DNA from: Paenibacillus sp. yr247
Lineage (GTDB): Bacteria > Bacillota > Bacilli > Paenibacillales > NBRC-103111
DNA length: 64,000 bases
Direction: 5' to 3'
Assembly: GCF_900103825.1 (NCBI RefSeq)
Contig: NZ_FNIF01000019.1
Location: forward strand, 1 to 64,000
Position 1 is the first letter of the stretch; the number at the start of each line of letters is the position of its first letter. Both the position numbers and the translations under genes were made by a program. Under the pieces are notes generated by a model. The model was not told the origin of the DNA. It made no database searches and saw only the letters and a list, made by a program, of their open reading frames with translations. This document shows, in pieces, positions 43,309 through 51,918 of the stretch.

Positions 43309-43435
43309 ACTTGCCACTCCCTTTCCCCCTTCTAGTATGACCTTCTAGAAGCAAAGCATCCGTCGTCCATACGACGGATGATGGGTCTTTGGCTGCGGCT
43401 TCGCGCCACGCACGAAGCCGAAAAAGAACGATGCG

Positions 43436-44197
43436 CTAACGCAGCATCGTTCCCATCCTCCGCGCCGCCTCCATTATGAGCGGCGCTTGCTCTTGCATCA
43501 GCTCCAGCGTGAGCCTGTTCGCTGGACCCGAGACCGCGAGGGCGGCGACGAGTCGGCCGCCGCGGTCCAGAACCGGTGCGGCCACGGCCGCTGCACCGGG
43601 TTCGCGCTCTTCCACGCTCGTGGCGAAGCCAGCGAGCTTGGTGTCGCTGAGCTGCTGCAGGAACGCCAGCTTATCTAGCCCGGCCGGCCAATCGGCCGAG
43701 TCTAGAAGCTGCTCCTGCAGTTCAGGCTCAGCGAAGGCGACGAGCACCTTGCTCGAGGCGCCGACGTATAAGGGCATTCGCGCCCCGATAGGGGCTACGC
43801 GGCGAATAGCGTGGTTGCTCTGCACGGCTTGGATGCGTACGCGAACCAAGCCGTCCTGCACGTAGAGCGAGATCGTCTCGCCAAGCTGGTCGCGCAGCCG
43901 TTCCATCTCCGGCAGCAGAATGATGCCGGGGTCTCCTTCTTTAGAGAGGTTGGCGGATAGCTCCCAGAGCCGGTAACCGAGCCTGTATTTATCCGTTGCC
44001 CCATCGCGCATAATAAAACCCTTACCTTCCAGAGAAGCAAGGAGGCGATGTACCGTGCTTTTATGTAAATCCACACGGCTTGAGATCTCGGTTAACGTCA
44101 ATTCTGTCGCCCCGGTGAAACAAAGCATAATATCTAAAGCGCGCTCTACTGCACGCACTGTCAGCTTGCCATCTTCCATGATTTTCACCACTTTCAT
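43436..44197 (-). CDS. IclR-family transcription regulator
   Basis: 253 aa. N-terminal winged helix (LTVRAVERALDIMLCF, LTLTEISSRVDLHKSTVHRLLASLEGKGF) and a C-terminal GAF-like effector domain (GARMPLYVGASSKVLVAF, EREPGAAAVAAPVLDRGGRLVAALAVSGP). The effector is unknown. Its own promoter carries two adjacent 17-bp palindromes, so it is probably autoregulated, and a near-identical site precedes acnA. The 3' two thirds (43440-43900) are much GC-richer than the surroundings. The start at 44197 has only a weak ribosome-binding site; ATG six codons later is an alternative. Confidence 0.93.
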   Translation of the reverse strand: MKVVKIMEDGKLTVRAVERALDIMLCFTGATELTLTEISSRVDLHKSTVHRLLASLEGKGFIMRDGATDKYRLGYRLWELSANLSKEGDPGIILLPEMERLRDQLGETISLYVQDGLVRVRIQAVQSNHAIRRVAPIGARMPLYVGASSKVLVAFAEPELQEQLLDSADWPAGLDKLAFLQQLSDTKLAGFATSVEEREPGAAAVAAPVLDRGGRLVAALAVSGPANRLTLELMQEQAPLIMEAARRMGTMLR

Positions 44198-44242
44198 TGT
44201 GCGGATAAGCCCTACATCTCGGCTCCATAAAGACGTCGAATT

Positions 44243-44300
44243 GTTTCACTATATGAAACCCAGTTATATCTAGTATAACCAAACTGCCCTTACTCGTAAA
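44243..44300 (-). promoter_or_regulatory. iclR promoter and double operator
   Basis: Minus-strand promoter: -35 TTTACG (44295-44300), 17-bp spacer, -10 TATACT (44272-44277). Two 6-5-6 palindromes follow, centres 20 bp apart: GTTATA-TCTAG-TATAAC (44263-44279, over the -10) and GTTTCA-CTATA-TGAAAC (44243-44259, just past the start of transcription). This fits autorepression by the IclR protein. Confidence 0.75.
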
Positions 44301-44373
44301 GATCAAACATCTGTTTCTTGTTTTGTTACAGAACGGTTACAAAAGCCTTACAATTGCCGTATCCTCATTGACT

Positions 44374-44387
44374 TGAAAGCGCATTCA
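44374..44387. promoter_or_regulatory. cre-like site
   Basis: TGAAAGCGCATTCA matches the CcpA consensus TGWAANCGNTNWCA at all but one position. It lies between the divergent IclR and hydrolase genes. Confidence 0.45.
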
Positions 44388-44510
44388 GAATACTATTAAG
44401 ATATTAGATTACTTATCTGAATATTTAGATAATTATACTTCATTCTCCCTATGACCTCTTAGAGCATCTAAATTCAATCACACTAATTTTTATGGAGGGA
44501 GGGTGCTGCG

Positions 44511-45497
44511 ATGTCAACAACATCTCTATCCCCTAATTCACTACAACCTACTCTGGAGCAAGTGGTTACCCGACCGCTTTTACGCAAAAAAAGGCTGGTT
44601 CTCAACATCCTCATCTCATTCCTAATTCTGTGTATCTCTCTGCTGCTTGGCTTTCACGCATATATTGCTTGGACGTTGGCTCGGCCGCATATTGAACCGC
44701 TTCATTCGGATCCGATGAGAGCCGTTGGCCTTCCCTACAACAGTGTCACTTTCCCAAGTCATAACGGCACCTCTAATTTAGAAGGTTGGTTCATACCTGC
44801 TCATTCCGACAAAACCGTGATTTTCTCCCACGGCTACGGCGGCAATCGCGAAGAGCTATGGGTTCCCCTTTACAACCTAGCCCGCGAGCTTCATTTGCAA
44901 AACTACAATGTGCTCATGTTTGATTATGGATACGTACATCCTGGTAATAAACGAATTATGACCGGAGGCATTCAAGAATCGCAGGAGCTGCTTGGCGCTA
45001 TTACCTATATCAAGCTTGCATCAAGCGGTCCTATCTATATTTGGGGCTTCTCTATGGGCGCAGGAACAGCGCTTCAGACCGCTCTCCAAAGTGGCAACGA
45101 TATTTCGGGGATGATTCTGGACAGCACCTTTTTGCTGAATCCAGATACACTCTATCACAATATGAAGCAAGTGGTTAATGTCCCAAAATTTCCGTCTTTA
45201 CCGCTCGTTCGCTTATTCTTTCCTCTGCTCAATGGCGTGAGTTTGCATGAAGTTCCGTACAATAAGGTCACCTCTACCGCTTACTCGATGCCGATCTTCT
45301 TCATCCACGGTACCGAGGACTACAAAGCCCCTTATGGTATGGTTGAAGACATGTTCAAGCAACAAAAAGAATCCCAATCCAAGCTATGGATTATTCCAAA
45401 AGCCCAGCATGAGCTGCTGTACCGAGCAGAACCGAAAACGTATGTACAGCGAACGATGAGCTTCCTAAATGGCATTACGGCGACTCTCACATACTAA
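44511..45497 (+). CDS. Alpha/beta hydrolase, membrane-anchored
   Basis: 328 aa. One N-terminal TM helix (LNILISFLILCISLLLGFHAYI) followed by an alpha/beta hydrolase: oxyanion region FSHGYGGNREE, nucleophile Ser in WGFSMGAGTA, Asp in IHGTEDYKAP, His in KAQHELLY. Resembles the family often called prolyl oligopeptidase-like or DUF1749-like serine hydrolases at the membrane; the substrate is unknown. GGAGGG precedes the ATG by seven bases. A terminator follows. Confidence 0.88.
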   Translation: MSTTSLSPNSLQPTLEQVVTRPLLRKKRLVLNILISFLILCISLLLGFHAYIAWTLARPHIEPLHSDPMRAVGLPYNSVTFPSHNGTSNLEGWFIPAHSDKTVIFSHGYGGNREELWVPLYNLARELHLQNYNVLMFDYGYVHPGNKRIMTGGIQESQELLGAITYIKLASSGPIYIWGFSMGAGTALQTALQSGNDISGMILDSTFLLNPDTLYHNMKQVVNVPKFPSLPLVRLFFPLLNGVSLHEVPYNKVTSTAYSMPIFFIHGTEDYKAPYGMVEDMFKQQKESQSKLWIIPKAQHELLYRAEPKTYVQRTMSFLNGITATLTY

Positions 45498-45521
45498 CCT
45501 TGGTATTCCCTCCTCCCTATA

Positions 45522-45556
45522 AAATCGACCCCTAACGGGGTCGATATTTTTTATTT
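45522..45556 (+). terminator. Terminator of the hydrolase gene
   Basis: AAAATCGACCCC-TAAC-GGGGTCGATATTTTTT hairpin with a T-run. Confidence 0.92.
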
Positions 45557-45653
45557 TAGGCACAACGCAGCCTTCTTACACTATTCAGATAGTAGGTTAT
45601 AATTCGAGCTAGTACTAGACGTTTTGCGGCAACATGGTAAGTCTACAACCGAC

Positions 45654-45788
45654 ATCATGCAAAAAGTGCAGCAAATCAAAGTTTATTTTTCGTTTTGAGT
45701 AACAATCATGTATTTTGTACATCAAATATCGGCGTTTTAACCCAGGACAAGCCTTATGCGTCGAATTAGATGCACTTTTTGCATGATT
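45654..45788 (-). repeat. Dispersed intergenic repeat, copy B
   Basis: 135-bp copy in minus orientation. On the minus strand it begins ATCATGCAAAAAGTGCATCT and ends TTTGCTGCACTTTTTGCATG, near-perfect terminal inverted repeats. It shares ATTTGATGTACAAAATACAT and CTCAAAACG with copies A and C, and GGTTAAAACGCCGAT with copy A. It lies between the hydrolase terminator and the end of dgt; no frame crosses it. Confidence 0.85.
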
Positions 45789-45885
45789 TCTCTTGAAAAC
45801 GCTCAAATAGACTAAATTTACTGTACATATTACATCAGGTTGGAATGCTGTGTACCACCATTCAATTCCCTGCCGCGTCGCGCGA

Positions 45886-47205
45886 CTAATCCATCTCATA
45901 GATCGAGCCTGATTTGCTCGCGAACAGCTCGGCATAGACTTTCTCCGCGTAGGCGTCGGTCATACCAGAAATGTAGTCCGCCACGAAACGCGGCCAGCTC
46001 CAGCTGCCCATGCGGCGCTCGTAGCTATCTATCCAATCGGGAGGTATGATCCACATCCCCCTATCTTGGTCGATAAAGCTTTCCCATAAGCGTTCGACGA
46101 TAATCTCGCTGCGTTTTTGCAAGCGCAGGACCCGGAAGTCCTTAATCAGCGTGACCCACGCGAGCTTCTTTAGGATTTCCATCGTCCGCAGCAGGTTCAT
46201 ATCCTCTGCTCCGTCTTTCACGAGCGCGACCTTTTTCCAGCCTCGTTCGGGATCATCCAGAATATCCAAACGACTTGCGAAGGAACTTACCCAACGGGCT
46301 TTCATCTCCCTGCGCGTTCGTGATTCCTCTCGGTTGCACTCGGCGAAAATTTGCTGCCACTGCTCCAGATAGTCGGAGAGAACCTGCCTCACCATCTGCT
46401 CGATATCGATTTGCTCCCAGCCGAATTTATGCTTGTTGGGATCATTTAATATTTCCATAACCAAATGACGAATCAGTCTTTGATCCTCGAAAAAAGTCGC
46501 GTTCATTTGGATTTTCCCAGCCCGAATGCCGTCTTCAATATCATGCGTCGAATACGCGATATCATCGCATAAATCCATCAACTGCGCTTCCAAGGTGGAG
46601 CAGCCCTCCGGCATGTTCCATTGGGACCGCAGCTCATTAATGATTTCCCATTCTGAGGCATAGACACCTTTGAGTCTGCCTTCTTCCTCGATCAAAAATG
46701 GATACTTATTTATGCCCAGAAGCACCGCTGCTGTTAGATCCAGACCGCTTTCGCTGCCTGCTCTTTTTTCGAGAAACATCAGAATACGGAAATTTTGGGC
46801 GTTCCCCTCATATTTCAAGCCGTGATCCTTCAGCAGAATTTGGTTCAATACTTCTTCCCCTTTATGCCCAAAGGGCGGATGACCGAAGTCGTGTGCGATG
46901 GACGCACACTCTACAACGGTGGGATCAATGATCAACCCGGGGTGCTCTCTTTTATGCAAAAACGGATTCGTCCGTTCTAAACGCTTCGCCACTTCTCTCG
47001 CGATTTGGGCAACTTCTAGTGAATGGGTTAGGCGGGTCCGATAATAATCACCGGAACCGGCGCCGAACACCTGCGACTTGCCCTGCAGCCGACGAAAGGT
47101 CGGAGATTGGATTAACCTCGCGTAATCCCGCTCAAATTCATCCCGTTCTTCACTCACTTTAGAGGAAGCGGCCTCACCGGGCCGATATTTTCGTATGTTG
47201 TTCAT
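45886..47205 (-). CDS. dgt: dGTPase (deoxyguanosinetriphosphate triphosphohydrolase)
   Basis: 439-aa HD-domain enzyme that cleaves dGTP or other dNTPs to the nucleoside and tripolyphosphate. HD motif residues: RLTHSLEVAQIA, the HD pair in SIAHDFGHPPFGHKGE, and the distal Asp in LMDLCDDIAYSTHDIEDG. FRRLQGKSQVF is a family signature near the N-terminus. ATG 47205 follows GGGGG by seven bases; the longer reading has no SD. Confidence 0.95.
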   Translation of the reverse strand: MNNIRKYRPGEAASSKVSEERDEFERDYARLIQSPTFRRLQGKSQVFGAGSGDYYRTRLTHSLEVAQIAREVAKRLERTNPFLHKREHPGLIIDPTVVECASIAHDFGHPPFGHKGEEVLNQILLKDHGLKYEGNAQNFRILMFLEKRAGSESGLDLTAAVLLGINKYPFLIEEEGRLKGVYASEWEIINELRSQWNMPEGCSTLEAQLMDLCDDIAYSTHDIEDGIRAGKIQMNATFFEDQRLIRHLVMEILNDPNKHKFGWEQIDIEQMVRQVLSDYLEQWQQIFAECNREESRTRREMKARWVSSFASRLDILDDPERGWKKVALVKDGAEDMNLLRTMEILKKLAWVTLIKDFRVLRLQKRSEIIVERLWESFIDQDRGMWIIPPDWIDSYERRMGSWSWPRFVADYISGMTDAYAEKVYAELFASKSGSIYEMD

Positions 47206-47459
47206 AAGCTTGCCCCCTCTAGTTTTATTCCCAACGCCCAGAGTCATTCATCTGCTCAAAGCCTTTCCCTATACCTCTTTATGCTTCCTATCAGTTTATG
47301 CTACAGCATGTTCGATAGTCACCCCGAGGATCTCTTTTATTTATGTAAAAGAATACTATATGCGTCTACCCCGCAACAAGTCATTGCTTCTTTTCCTGTA
47401 CAAATAAGGGATGCTGCACAAGACTATTGTCTCCATGCACATCCCCTCGCACGCGCTAT

Positions 47460-48047
47460 TTATTTTAACAAAGACAGGAATTCGGATCGCAGCGTCGAGT
47501 CCGTTCGGAAAGAACCGCGAACCGCTGAGGTAATCGTCTGGCTGCCGTACTTTTTCACGCCCCTTGAGCACATACACATATGTTCGCCCTCAACGACAAC
47601 CATGACGCCGTGCGGTTTCAGTACATCATCTAAAATGTCGGCGATTTCAGAAGTAATCCGCTCCTGCACCTGCAGCTTACGGGTTATTACGTCTACCAAC
47701 CGGGCAAATTTGCTTAATCCCGCCACTTTACCGCTAGGCAAGTAACCTACATGCACTTTCCCGAAAAAAGGAGCCATATGATGCTCACATTGACTGTAAT
47801 AAATGATGTCCTTAATAATAACCAGCTCTTCGTGCTGTTCATCAAAGGTTACACCCAGTACTTCACGAGGATTCGCCTCGTAGCCCGAAAATATTTCTTC
47901 ATACATACGAGTCACACGAGCAGGTGTGTCTAATAAGCCTTCCCGATCTACATCTTCGCCAATCAACCGTAAAATCTCTCGGACATGCTGCTCAATAAGC
48001 TCGCGATTCTCAGCGACCCTTGTATTTTTGTAATCGATAGATGCCAT
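47460..48047 (-). CDS. folE: GTP cyclohydrolase I
   Basis: 195-aa enzyme that makes 7,8-dihydroneopterin triphosphate from GTP, the first step to folate and to queuosine. Zn site and core: SQCEHHMAPFFGKVHVGYLP (Cys, His, His) and the distal Cys in HMCMCSRGV. Length is typical. ATG 48047 has GGAG 11 bases upstream and lies 28 bp after the tetR stop, so the two are probably co-transcribed. queG, a later queuosine gene, is about 3 kb away. Confidence 0.96.
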   Translation of the reverse strand: MASIDYKNTRVAENRELIEQHVREILRLIGEDVDREGLLDTPARVTRMYEEIFSGYEANPREVLGVTFDEQHEELVIIKDIIYYSQCEHHMAPFFGKVHVGYLPSGKVAGLSKFARLVDVITRKLQVQERITSEIADILDDVLKPHGVMVVVEGEHMCMCSRGVKKYGSQTITSAVRGSFRTDSTLRSEFLSLLK

Positions 48048-48075
48048 CTTCTCTACCACTCCTCTTCCATTTCCA

Positions 48076-48654
48076 CTATCCCATGCAAACTGTGAGAACC
48101 TTGATACTTTCGCGCAGCGCTCTGCTATCTTTATGCGCTTTGGTGAGAAGTATCCCGCCCTGCAGCAGGGATACAATAGGTGTCGCCAGCTCCACTGGGG
48201 CTAACCCCTGCAGTGAAAGCTCTCCCTTTCTCCTGCCTTCCTTTAAGCAAGATTCAACCTCAGCCTCCAGCTCACTGAAAAAGCGGCTCAGCGGCTTACG
48301 CAGCTCTTCAGAGCTATCACTAAGCTCCAAAGCCAGATTGCCGAAGAAACAACCCTTCCGGCACTCATGCTCCTCACAGAAGGTCAGCATACGTTCAAAC
48401 AACGCCAGCACGCGCTGCTTTGGCGATAATTGCGAATTACCCAAACTCGGCTCCATCACAGATTGCCGCATTTCCTGTACCTTACGCTCAATAACCTTCA
48501 AGCCTAGTTCTTCTTTACTTTTGAAATGATAATAAAAATTGCTTTTGCATACCCCGCTGCTCGACAAAATGTCTTCTAGCCCCGTTCCTTGAAAGCCATG
48601 ATCATGAAATAAATCCATCGCTGCTTCCAGGATGCGGTCCTTGTTGCTTGCCAT
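48076..48654 (-). CDS. TetR-family regulator
   Basis: 192 aa. N-terminal HTH (DRILEAAMDLFHDHGFQGTGLEDI, CKSNFYYHFKSKEELG) and a C-terminal domain resembling TetR_C regulators with CRKGCFFGNLALELSD, as in the AcrR/YxaF-like group. The ligand is unknown. GAGGTGG precedes the ATG. It lies upstream of folE in the same unit, but regulation of folE by it is only a guess. Confidence 0.92.
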   Translation of the reverse strand: MASNKDRILEAAMDLFHDHGFQGTGLEDILSSSGVCKSNFYYHFKSKEELGLKVIERKVQEMRQSVMEPSLGNSQLSPKQRVLALFERMLTFCEEHECRKGCFFGNLALELSDSSEELRKPLSRFFSELEAEVESCLKEGRRKGELSLQGLAPVELATPIVSLLQGGILLTKAHKDSRALRESIKVLTVCMG

Positions 48655-48714
48655 CGACTAGCCACCTCTGAATAGTACTGGTATGTCCTAATCTAATGAT
48701 ATCTGACCATAATA

Positions 48715-48767
48715 GGAAGGGCTCGTGCTGCCAGCCGTTTGAACGGTTGAACAGCAAAGCCCTTTTG
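48715..48767 (-). terminator. Possible terminator after yneF
   Basis: AAGGGCTTTGCTG...CAGCACGAGCCCTT imperfect hairpin with an inner CCGTT/AACGG stem, followed by a weak T-rich stretch on the minus strand. Confidence 0.5.
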
Positions 48768-48790
48768 AAGTTTAACCTACACCCTACTTT

Positions 48791-49000
48791 TTATTTCCAC
48801 TTTTGGTTTTTCATCATTTGCTGTGCTTTGTTTAACTGCTGCTTATTCATGTTGTAGCCCATTTGTTTGGCCATTTTTTGCAGCATTTCCGGATTGTTCT
48901 GCATCGATTCCAGCTGTTTCTTCAAATAGAATACGCCGATGAAGAACCCCCCGACTAAACCCACAATCAACGTGAGAATGGGAATAAGATAACTCCACAT
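48791..49000 (-). CDS. yneF: YneF family (UPF0154) membrane protein
   Basis: 69 aa: one N-terminal TM helix (LIPILTLIVGLVGGFFIGVFYL) and a short cytoplasmic tail with NPEMLQKMAKQMGYNMNKQQLNKAQQMMK, diagnostic for YneF. Function is unknown; widely conserved in Firmicutes. GGGGG precedes the ATG. Confidence 0.93.
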   Translation of the reverse strand: MWSYLIPILTLIVGLVGGFFIGVFYLKKQLESMQNNPEMLQKMAKQMGYNMNKQQLNKAQQMMKNQKWK

Positions 49001-49090
49001 AGTTATGCCCCCTGCATATACAAATTGGTATGGATTGCTTGCTTTATCATATCATTTCTATTCATCTGTTTACAAATTGCCTAGCCCGAA

Positions 49091-50122
49091 TCACATAACC
49101 TGTTCAATAAAAACGGTTGTATGCTTAGCCAAATCAATTTCTTTGATGTCCAGCCGCTTGTCAGATGCATCTTGCTTGACGATTCTCACAATCGGACGGC
49201 TTGGCAGTCCTCTATGCTGACCGACCACGACACCGGTCTCCCGATTGGACAAGCGTACTGAAGCCCCCGTCGGGTAAATCGAGACGATTTTCAGAAAATG
49301 AATCAAAACATCCCGATCCAGCTTGGTTTCCGATAACGCCATCATATGCTCGCAAGCCTCATGCGGCAGCATACGGCGTCCTAAGGAGACGTCGAAAAGC
49401 AAATTATCATACATATTCGCGACTGCTGTAATTTTGGCATAAATATGAATCTCATCGCTCGTAAGTCCTCTCGGAACCCCTTTACCATCCAATGCTTCAT
49501 GATGCTGGAAGGCCACGTGGGCAGTGAGCAAACTGAATTCACGCTTGCTCTTCAAGAGCTCGAAGCCCCGCCAAGTATGATGCCTCTTTAAGTCTGGCGA
49601 TTCATCATCGTAGGTAAGCTCGACTTTACCTACATCATGCAGGAGCGCACCGACGGCAAGCTCTTTCAGTTGTGTCGCATTCAAGCCCATATTAATCCCG
49701 ATGAGCACTGCCATCATACAAACGTTCGTTGAATGGACGTACATCTCGTTATCCTTCGTACGAATATCAGTCAGCTGTACGAGCACGTCACGATTTTTCA
49801 TAACTTCATCCAACAGCGTATTGATCGAAATACTCAAGGCACGAGAGTTAAATTGTTTACCTGACTGGATGGCAGCGAACGTTTGACCCATTTGCTTCAT
49901 AACGATACGTTTCGTTTCATCCGAGAGGACTTCCGGAATTTCCACATCTTCCATGTTCGGATCCTTGATATAAATCATCGTGACGCCGATTCGGTTAAGC
50001 GTATTGATCATGAACACCGTTAATTGGACGCCTCCTGAAAGCAAAATAGATCCATTGCTGGCAAATATCGTTCGTCCCAAATATTGACCCGACTCAACGG
50101 AATCCAAGTGTACGTATTTCAT
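49091..50122 (-). CDS. HD-GYP-type phosphodiesterase, variant motif
   Basis: 343 aa. An N-terminal ~120-residue domain precedes the HD-GYP domain: HSTNVCMMAV, ALLHDVGKVEL, HHTWRGFELL, FQHHEALDGKGVPRGL, and AKITAVANMYDNL. HD-GYP enzymes usually hydrolyse cyclic di-GMP. Here the GYP tripeptide reads GVP, so activity or specificity may differ, although the HD metal ligands are kept. The C-terminal ~80 residues (GASVRLSNRETGVVVGQHRG) are a small beta domain. ATG 50122 follows GGAG by eight bases. Last gene of the DUF402-lepB-queG-ogt cluster, 18 bp after ogt. Confidence 0.9.
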   Translation of the reverse strand: MKYVHLDSVESGQYLGRTIFASNGSILLSGGVQLTVFMINTLNRIGVTMIYIKDPNMEDVEIPEVLSDETKRIVMKQMGQTFAAIQSGKQFNSRALSISINTLLDEVMKNRDVLVQLTDIRTKDNEMYVHSTNVCMMAVLIGINMGLNATQLKELAVGALLHDVGKVELTYDDESPDLKRHHTWRGFELLKSKREFSLLTAHVAFQHHEALDGKGVPRGLTSDEIHIYAKITAVANMYDNLLFDVSLGRRMLPHEACEHMMALSETKLDRDVLIHFLKIVSIYPTGASVRLSNRETGVVVGQHRGLPSRPIVRIVKQDASDKRLDIKEIDLAKHTTVFIEQVM

Positions 50123-50140
50123 AGGATTCACTCCATTTTC

Positions 50141-50692
50141 TTAAATATTGTTTGTTTCGGTATTCGGGCATTCCAAATCCAGCAAAAGCATTTTGATATC
50201 AAGCCCTCCGCCGTAGCCAACGAGGTCGCCGCTTGCGCCAATGATGCGATGACACGGGATGATAACCGGAATCGGGTTTTTATTATTAGCACCGCCAACC
50301 GCTCTGACGGCTTTCGGTGAACCAATAGCCTCTGCAATATGTTTATAAGACGCTGTCTCTCCATAAGGAATCGAAAGGAGTGCCGTCCATACACGTTTCT
50401 GAAAATCAGTTCCCTGCAAATCCAGTTCACCGTCAAAACTTAAACGTTCTCTTCTAAAATACTGCTCTAGCTGTCGCACAACCTGATCGAGCCGTGATGC
50501 ATTTTCTTGCAGCTCATGCCTGCCAAACCAGCGGCTAGCCCACTGCTGCAGTTTTTCTTGATTCCGCTCAAAGGTACCGAATTCGACCCGGCAGAGCCCC
50601 TGTGAAGTTGCGACGAGGACGAGAGGACCTATTGGTGAGGTTATCTCCGTATAATGGAGTACGATCCCAGCGGGTGCTTGTGTTTGTGTCAT
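50141..50692 (-). CDS. ogt: Methylated-DNA--protein-cysteine methyltransferase
   Basis: 183-aa suicide repair protein for O6-alkylguanine. The C-terminal domain has the helix-turn-helix (IPYGETASYKHIAEAIGSPKA, RAVGGANNKNP) and the acceptor Cys in PVIIPCHRIIGASGDLVGYGGG. The N-terminal ~95 residues are the usual ribonuclease-H-like partner domain. It overlaps queG by four bases (ATGA), so it is translationally coupled. Confidence 0.96.
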   Translation of the reverse strand: MTQTQAPAGIVLHYTEITSPIGPLVLVATSQGLCRVEFGTFERNQEKLQQWASRWFGRHELQENASRLDQVVRQLEQYFRRERLSFDGELDLQGTDFQKRVWTALLSIPYGETASYKHIAEAIGSPKAVRAVGGANNKNPIPVIIPCHRIIGASGDLVGYGGGLDIKMLLLDLECPNTETNNI

Positions 50693-51885
50693 GTCTGTTC
50701 CTTCTCCCTCTCGTCCCGAGCTGAATGGCTGACAGCTGCGATTGCTTTCTCAATATCTTGCTGAACCGCAGACTCCTGCTCGCCTGCTTGGGCTTTATCG
50801 AGAGCAGCAGCTGCTTCTTCGCCGCCAATCCGCCCAAGTGCCCACGCTGCCGTAGCCCTTATTTCTGGCCGCGGATCCGTCAGCAGCAGCTCGCTTAGGA
50901 CTGGCACGGCAGTGATGTCTTTGAAATTCCCGAGTGCAATGATCGCGTTGCGCTGGATCGGCTTCTTGCCCCTCCAAGACGCTGCGATACGCCCATATTG
51001 TTCTTTGAAATCCTTGTTCGTCATGGTGAGCAAGGGGATTAGCAACGGTTTAACTTTCACGGGGTCAGGCTCGAGCTCCGGTTGATGGGTCCAATTCATC
51101 CCCTTGTTCTTCGGACAGACGATCTGACAAGTGTCACAACCGTAGAGGCGGTTGCCGATTTTGAGCTTAAATTCGTCATCAACATAGCCTTTGGTCTGCG
51201 TGATGAAGGAGATGCAACGGCTTGAGTTCAGCTGCCCCGGGCCGACCAGCGCCCCAGTAGGACAGGCATCGATACAAATCGTACAGTCCCCGCATTGATC
51301 CATAATAGATGTATCGGGTGTAAACGGTATATTCGTGATGATTTCGCCCAAATAAACCCACGATCCCCATTCGGGGGTGATGACCGCACAGTTTTTGCCG
51401 GTCCAGCCGATGCCGGCCCGCTCAGCTACGGCGCGATCGACCAGCGCACCTGTGTCGACCATGCTTTGCAAACGTGCATCAGGCACGCGCTCTGCGATGA
51501 AAGCCTCCAGCTTCGCGAGCCGATCGCGCAGCACGTCATGGTAATCGCTCCCCCACGAGGAGCGCGAGATGATCCCCCGATAAGCCCCAGGCTCGGATCG
51601 GGGCGGGTTATGCAATTTCGACGGGTACGCAACAGCGATGGAGATGATCGACTGCGGCGAGTCGAAGCTCAGCTCCGGATGTACCCGCTTCTCGATATCC
51701 GGTTCCTCGAAGCCGGATTCAAACCCCTTCTCCCGATGGCGGAGAAGGATCTCTTTCAGTTCCGTGAACGGCTCCGCTGACGTGAAGCCGATCTTATCAA
51801 TGCCGAGGGACGACGCGGCTTCCACGATCTCTTGTTTTAGCCAGCTGAAGTCCTCATTTGTTCCTGCCCCGATGGAAACCGCCAT
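50689..51885 (-). CDS. queG: Epoxyqueuosine reductase
   Basis: 398-aa cobalamin and Fe-S enzyme that makes the last step of queuosine in tRNA. Two 4Fe-4S motifs: CGDCTICIDACPTGAL and CDTCQIVCP; WTGKNCAVI and YHDVLRDRL are typical of the N-terminal cobalamin-binding domain. The C-terminal ~90 residues contain HEAT-like repeats (IRATAAWALGRIGGEEAAAAL), as in the longer QueG forms. ATG 51885 follows GAGAGG by eight bases. Between lepB and ogt in the cluster. Confidence 0.95.
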   Translation of the reverse strand: MAVSIGAGTNEDFSWLKQEIVEAASSLGIDKIGFTSAEPFTELKEILLRHREKGFESGFEEPDIEKRVHPELSFDSPQSIISIAVAYPSKLHNPPRSEPGAYRGIISRSSWGSDYHDVLRDRLAKLEAFIAERVPDARLQSMVDTGALVDRAVAERAGIGWTGKNCAVITPEWGSWVYLGEIITNIPFTPDTSIMDQCGDCTICIDACPTGALVGPGQLNSSRCISFITQTKGYVDDEFKLKIGNRLYGCDTCQIVCPKNKGMNWTHQPELEPDPVKVKPLLIPLLTMTNKDFKEQYGRIAASWRGKKPIQRNAIIALGNFKDITAVPVLSELLLTDPRPEIRATAAWALGRIGGEEAAAALDKAQAGEQESAVQQDIEKAIAAVSHSARDEREKEQT

Positions 51886-51918
51886 TCGTCTCACCTCTCT
51901 ATTTTCGTGTCCGTTAAG

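Noticed and set aside
43436..45497. IclR regulator considered as local regulator of the divergent alpha/beta hydrolase
   Set aside because: The operator palindromes overlap the iclR promoter and are about 250 bp from the hydrolase start; the acnA match is stronger evidence for a distant target.
47281..47459. A plus-strand frame (LCKRILYASTPQQVIASFPV...) between dgt and folE that reads somewhat like a real protein
   Set aside because: No ribosome-binding site, and its 3' half runs antisense through folE. It could be an old remnant, but I cannot support it.
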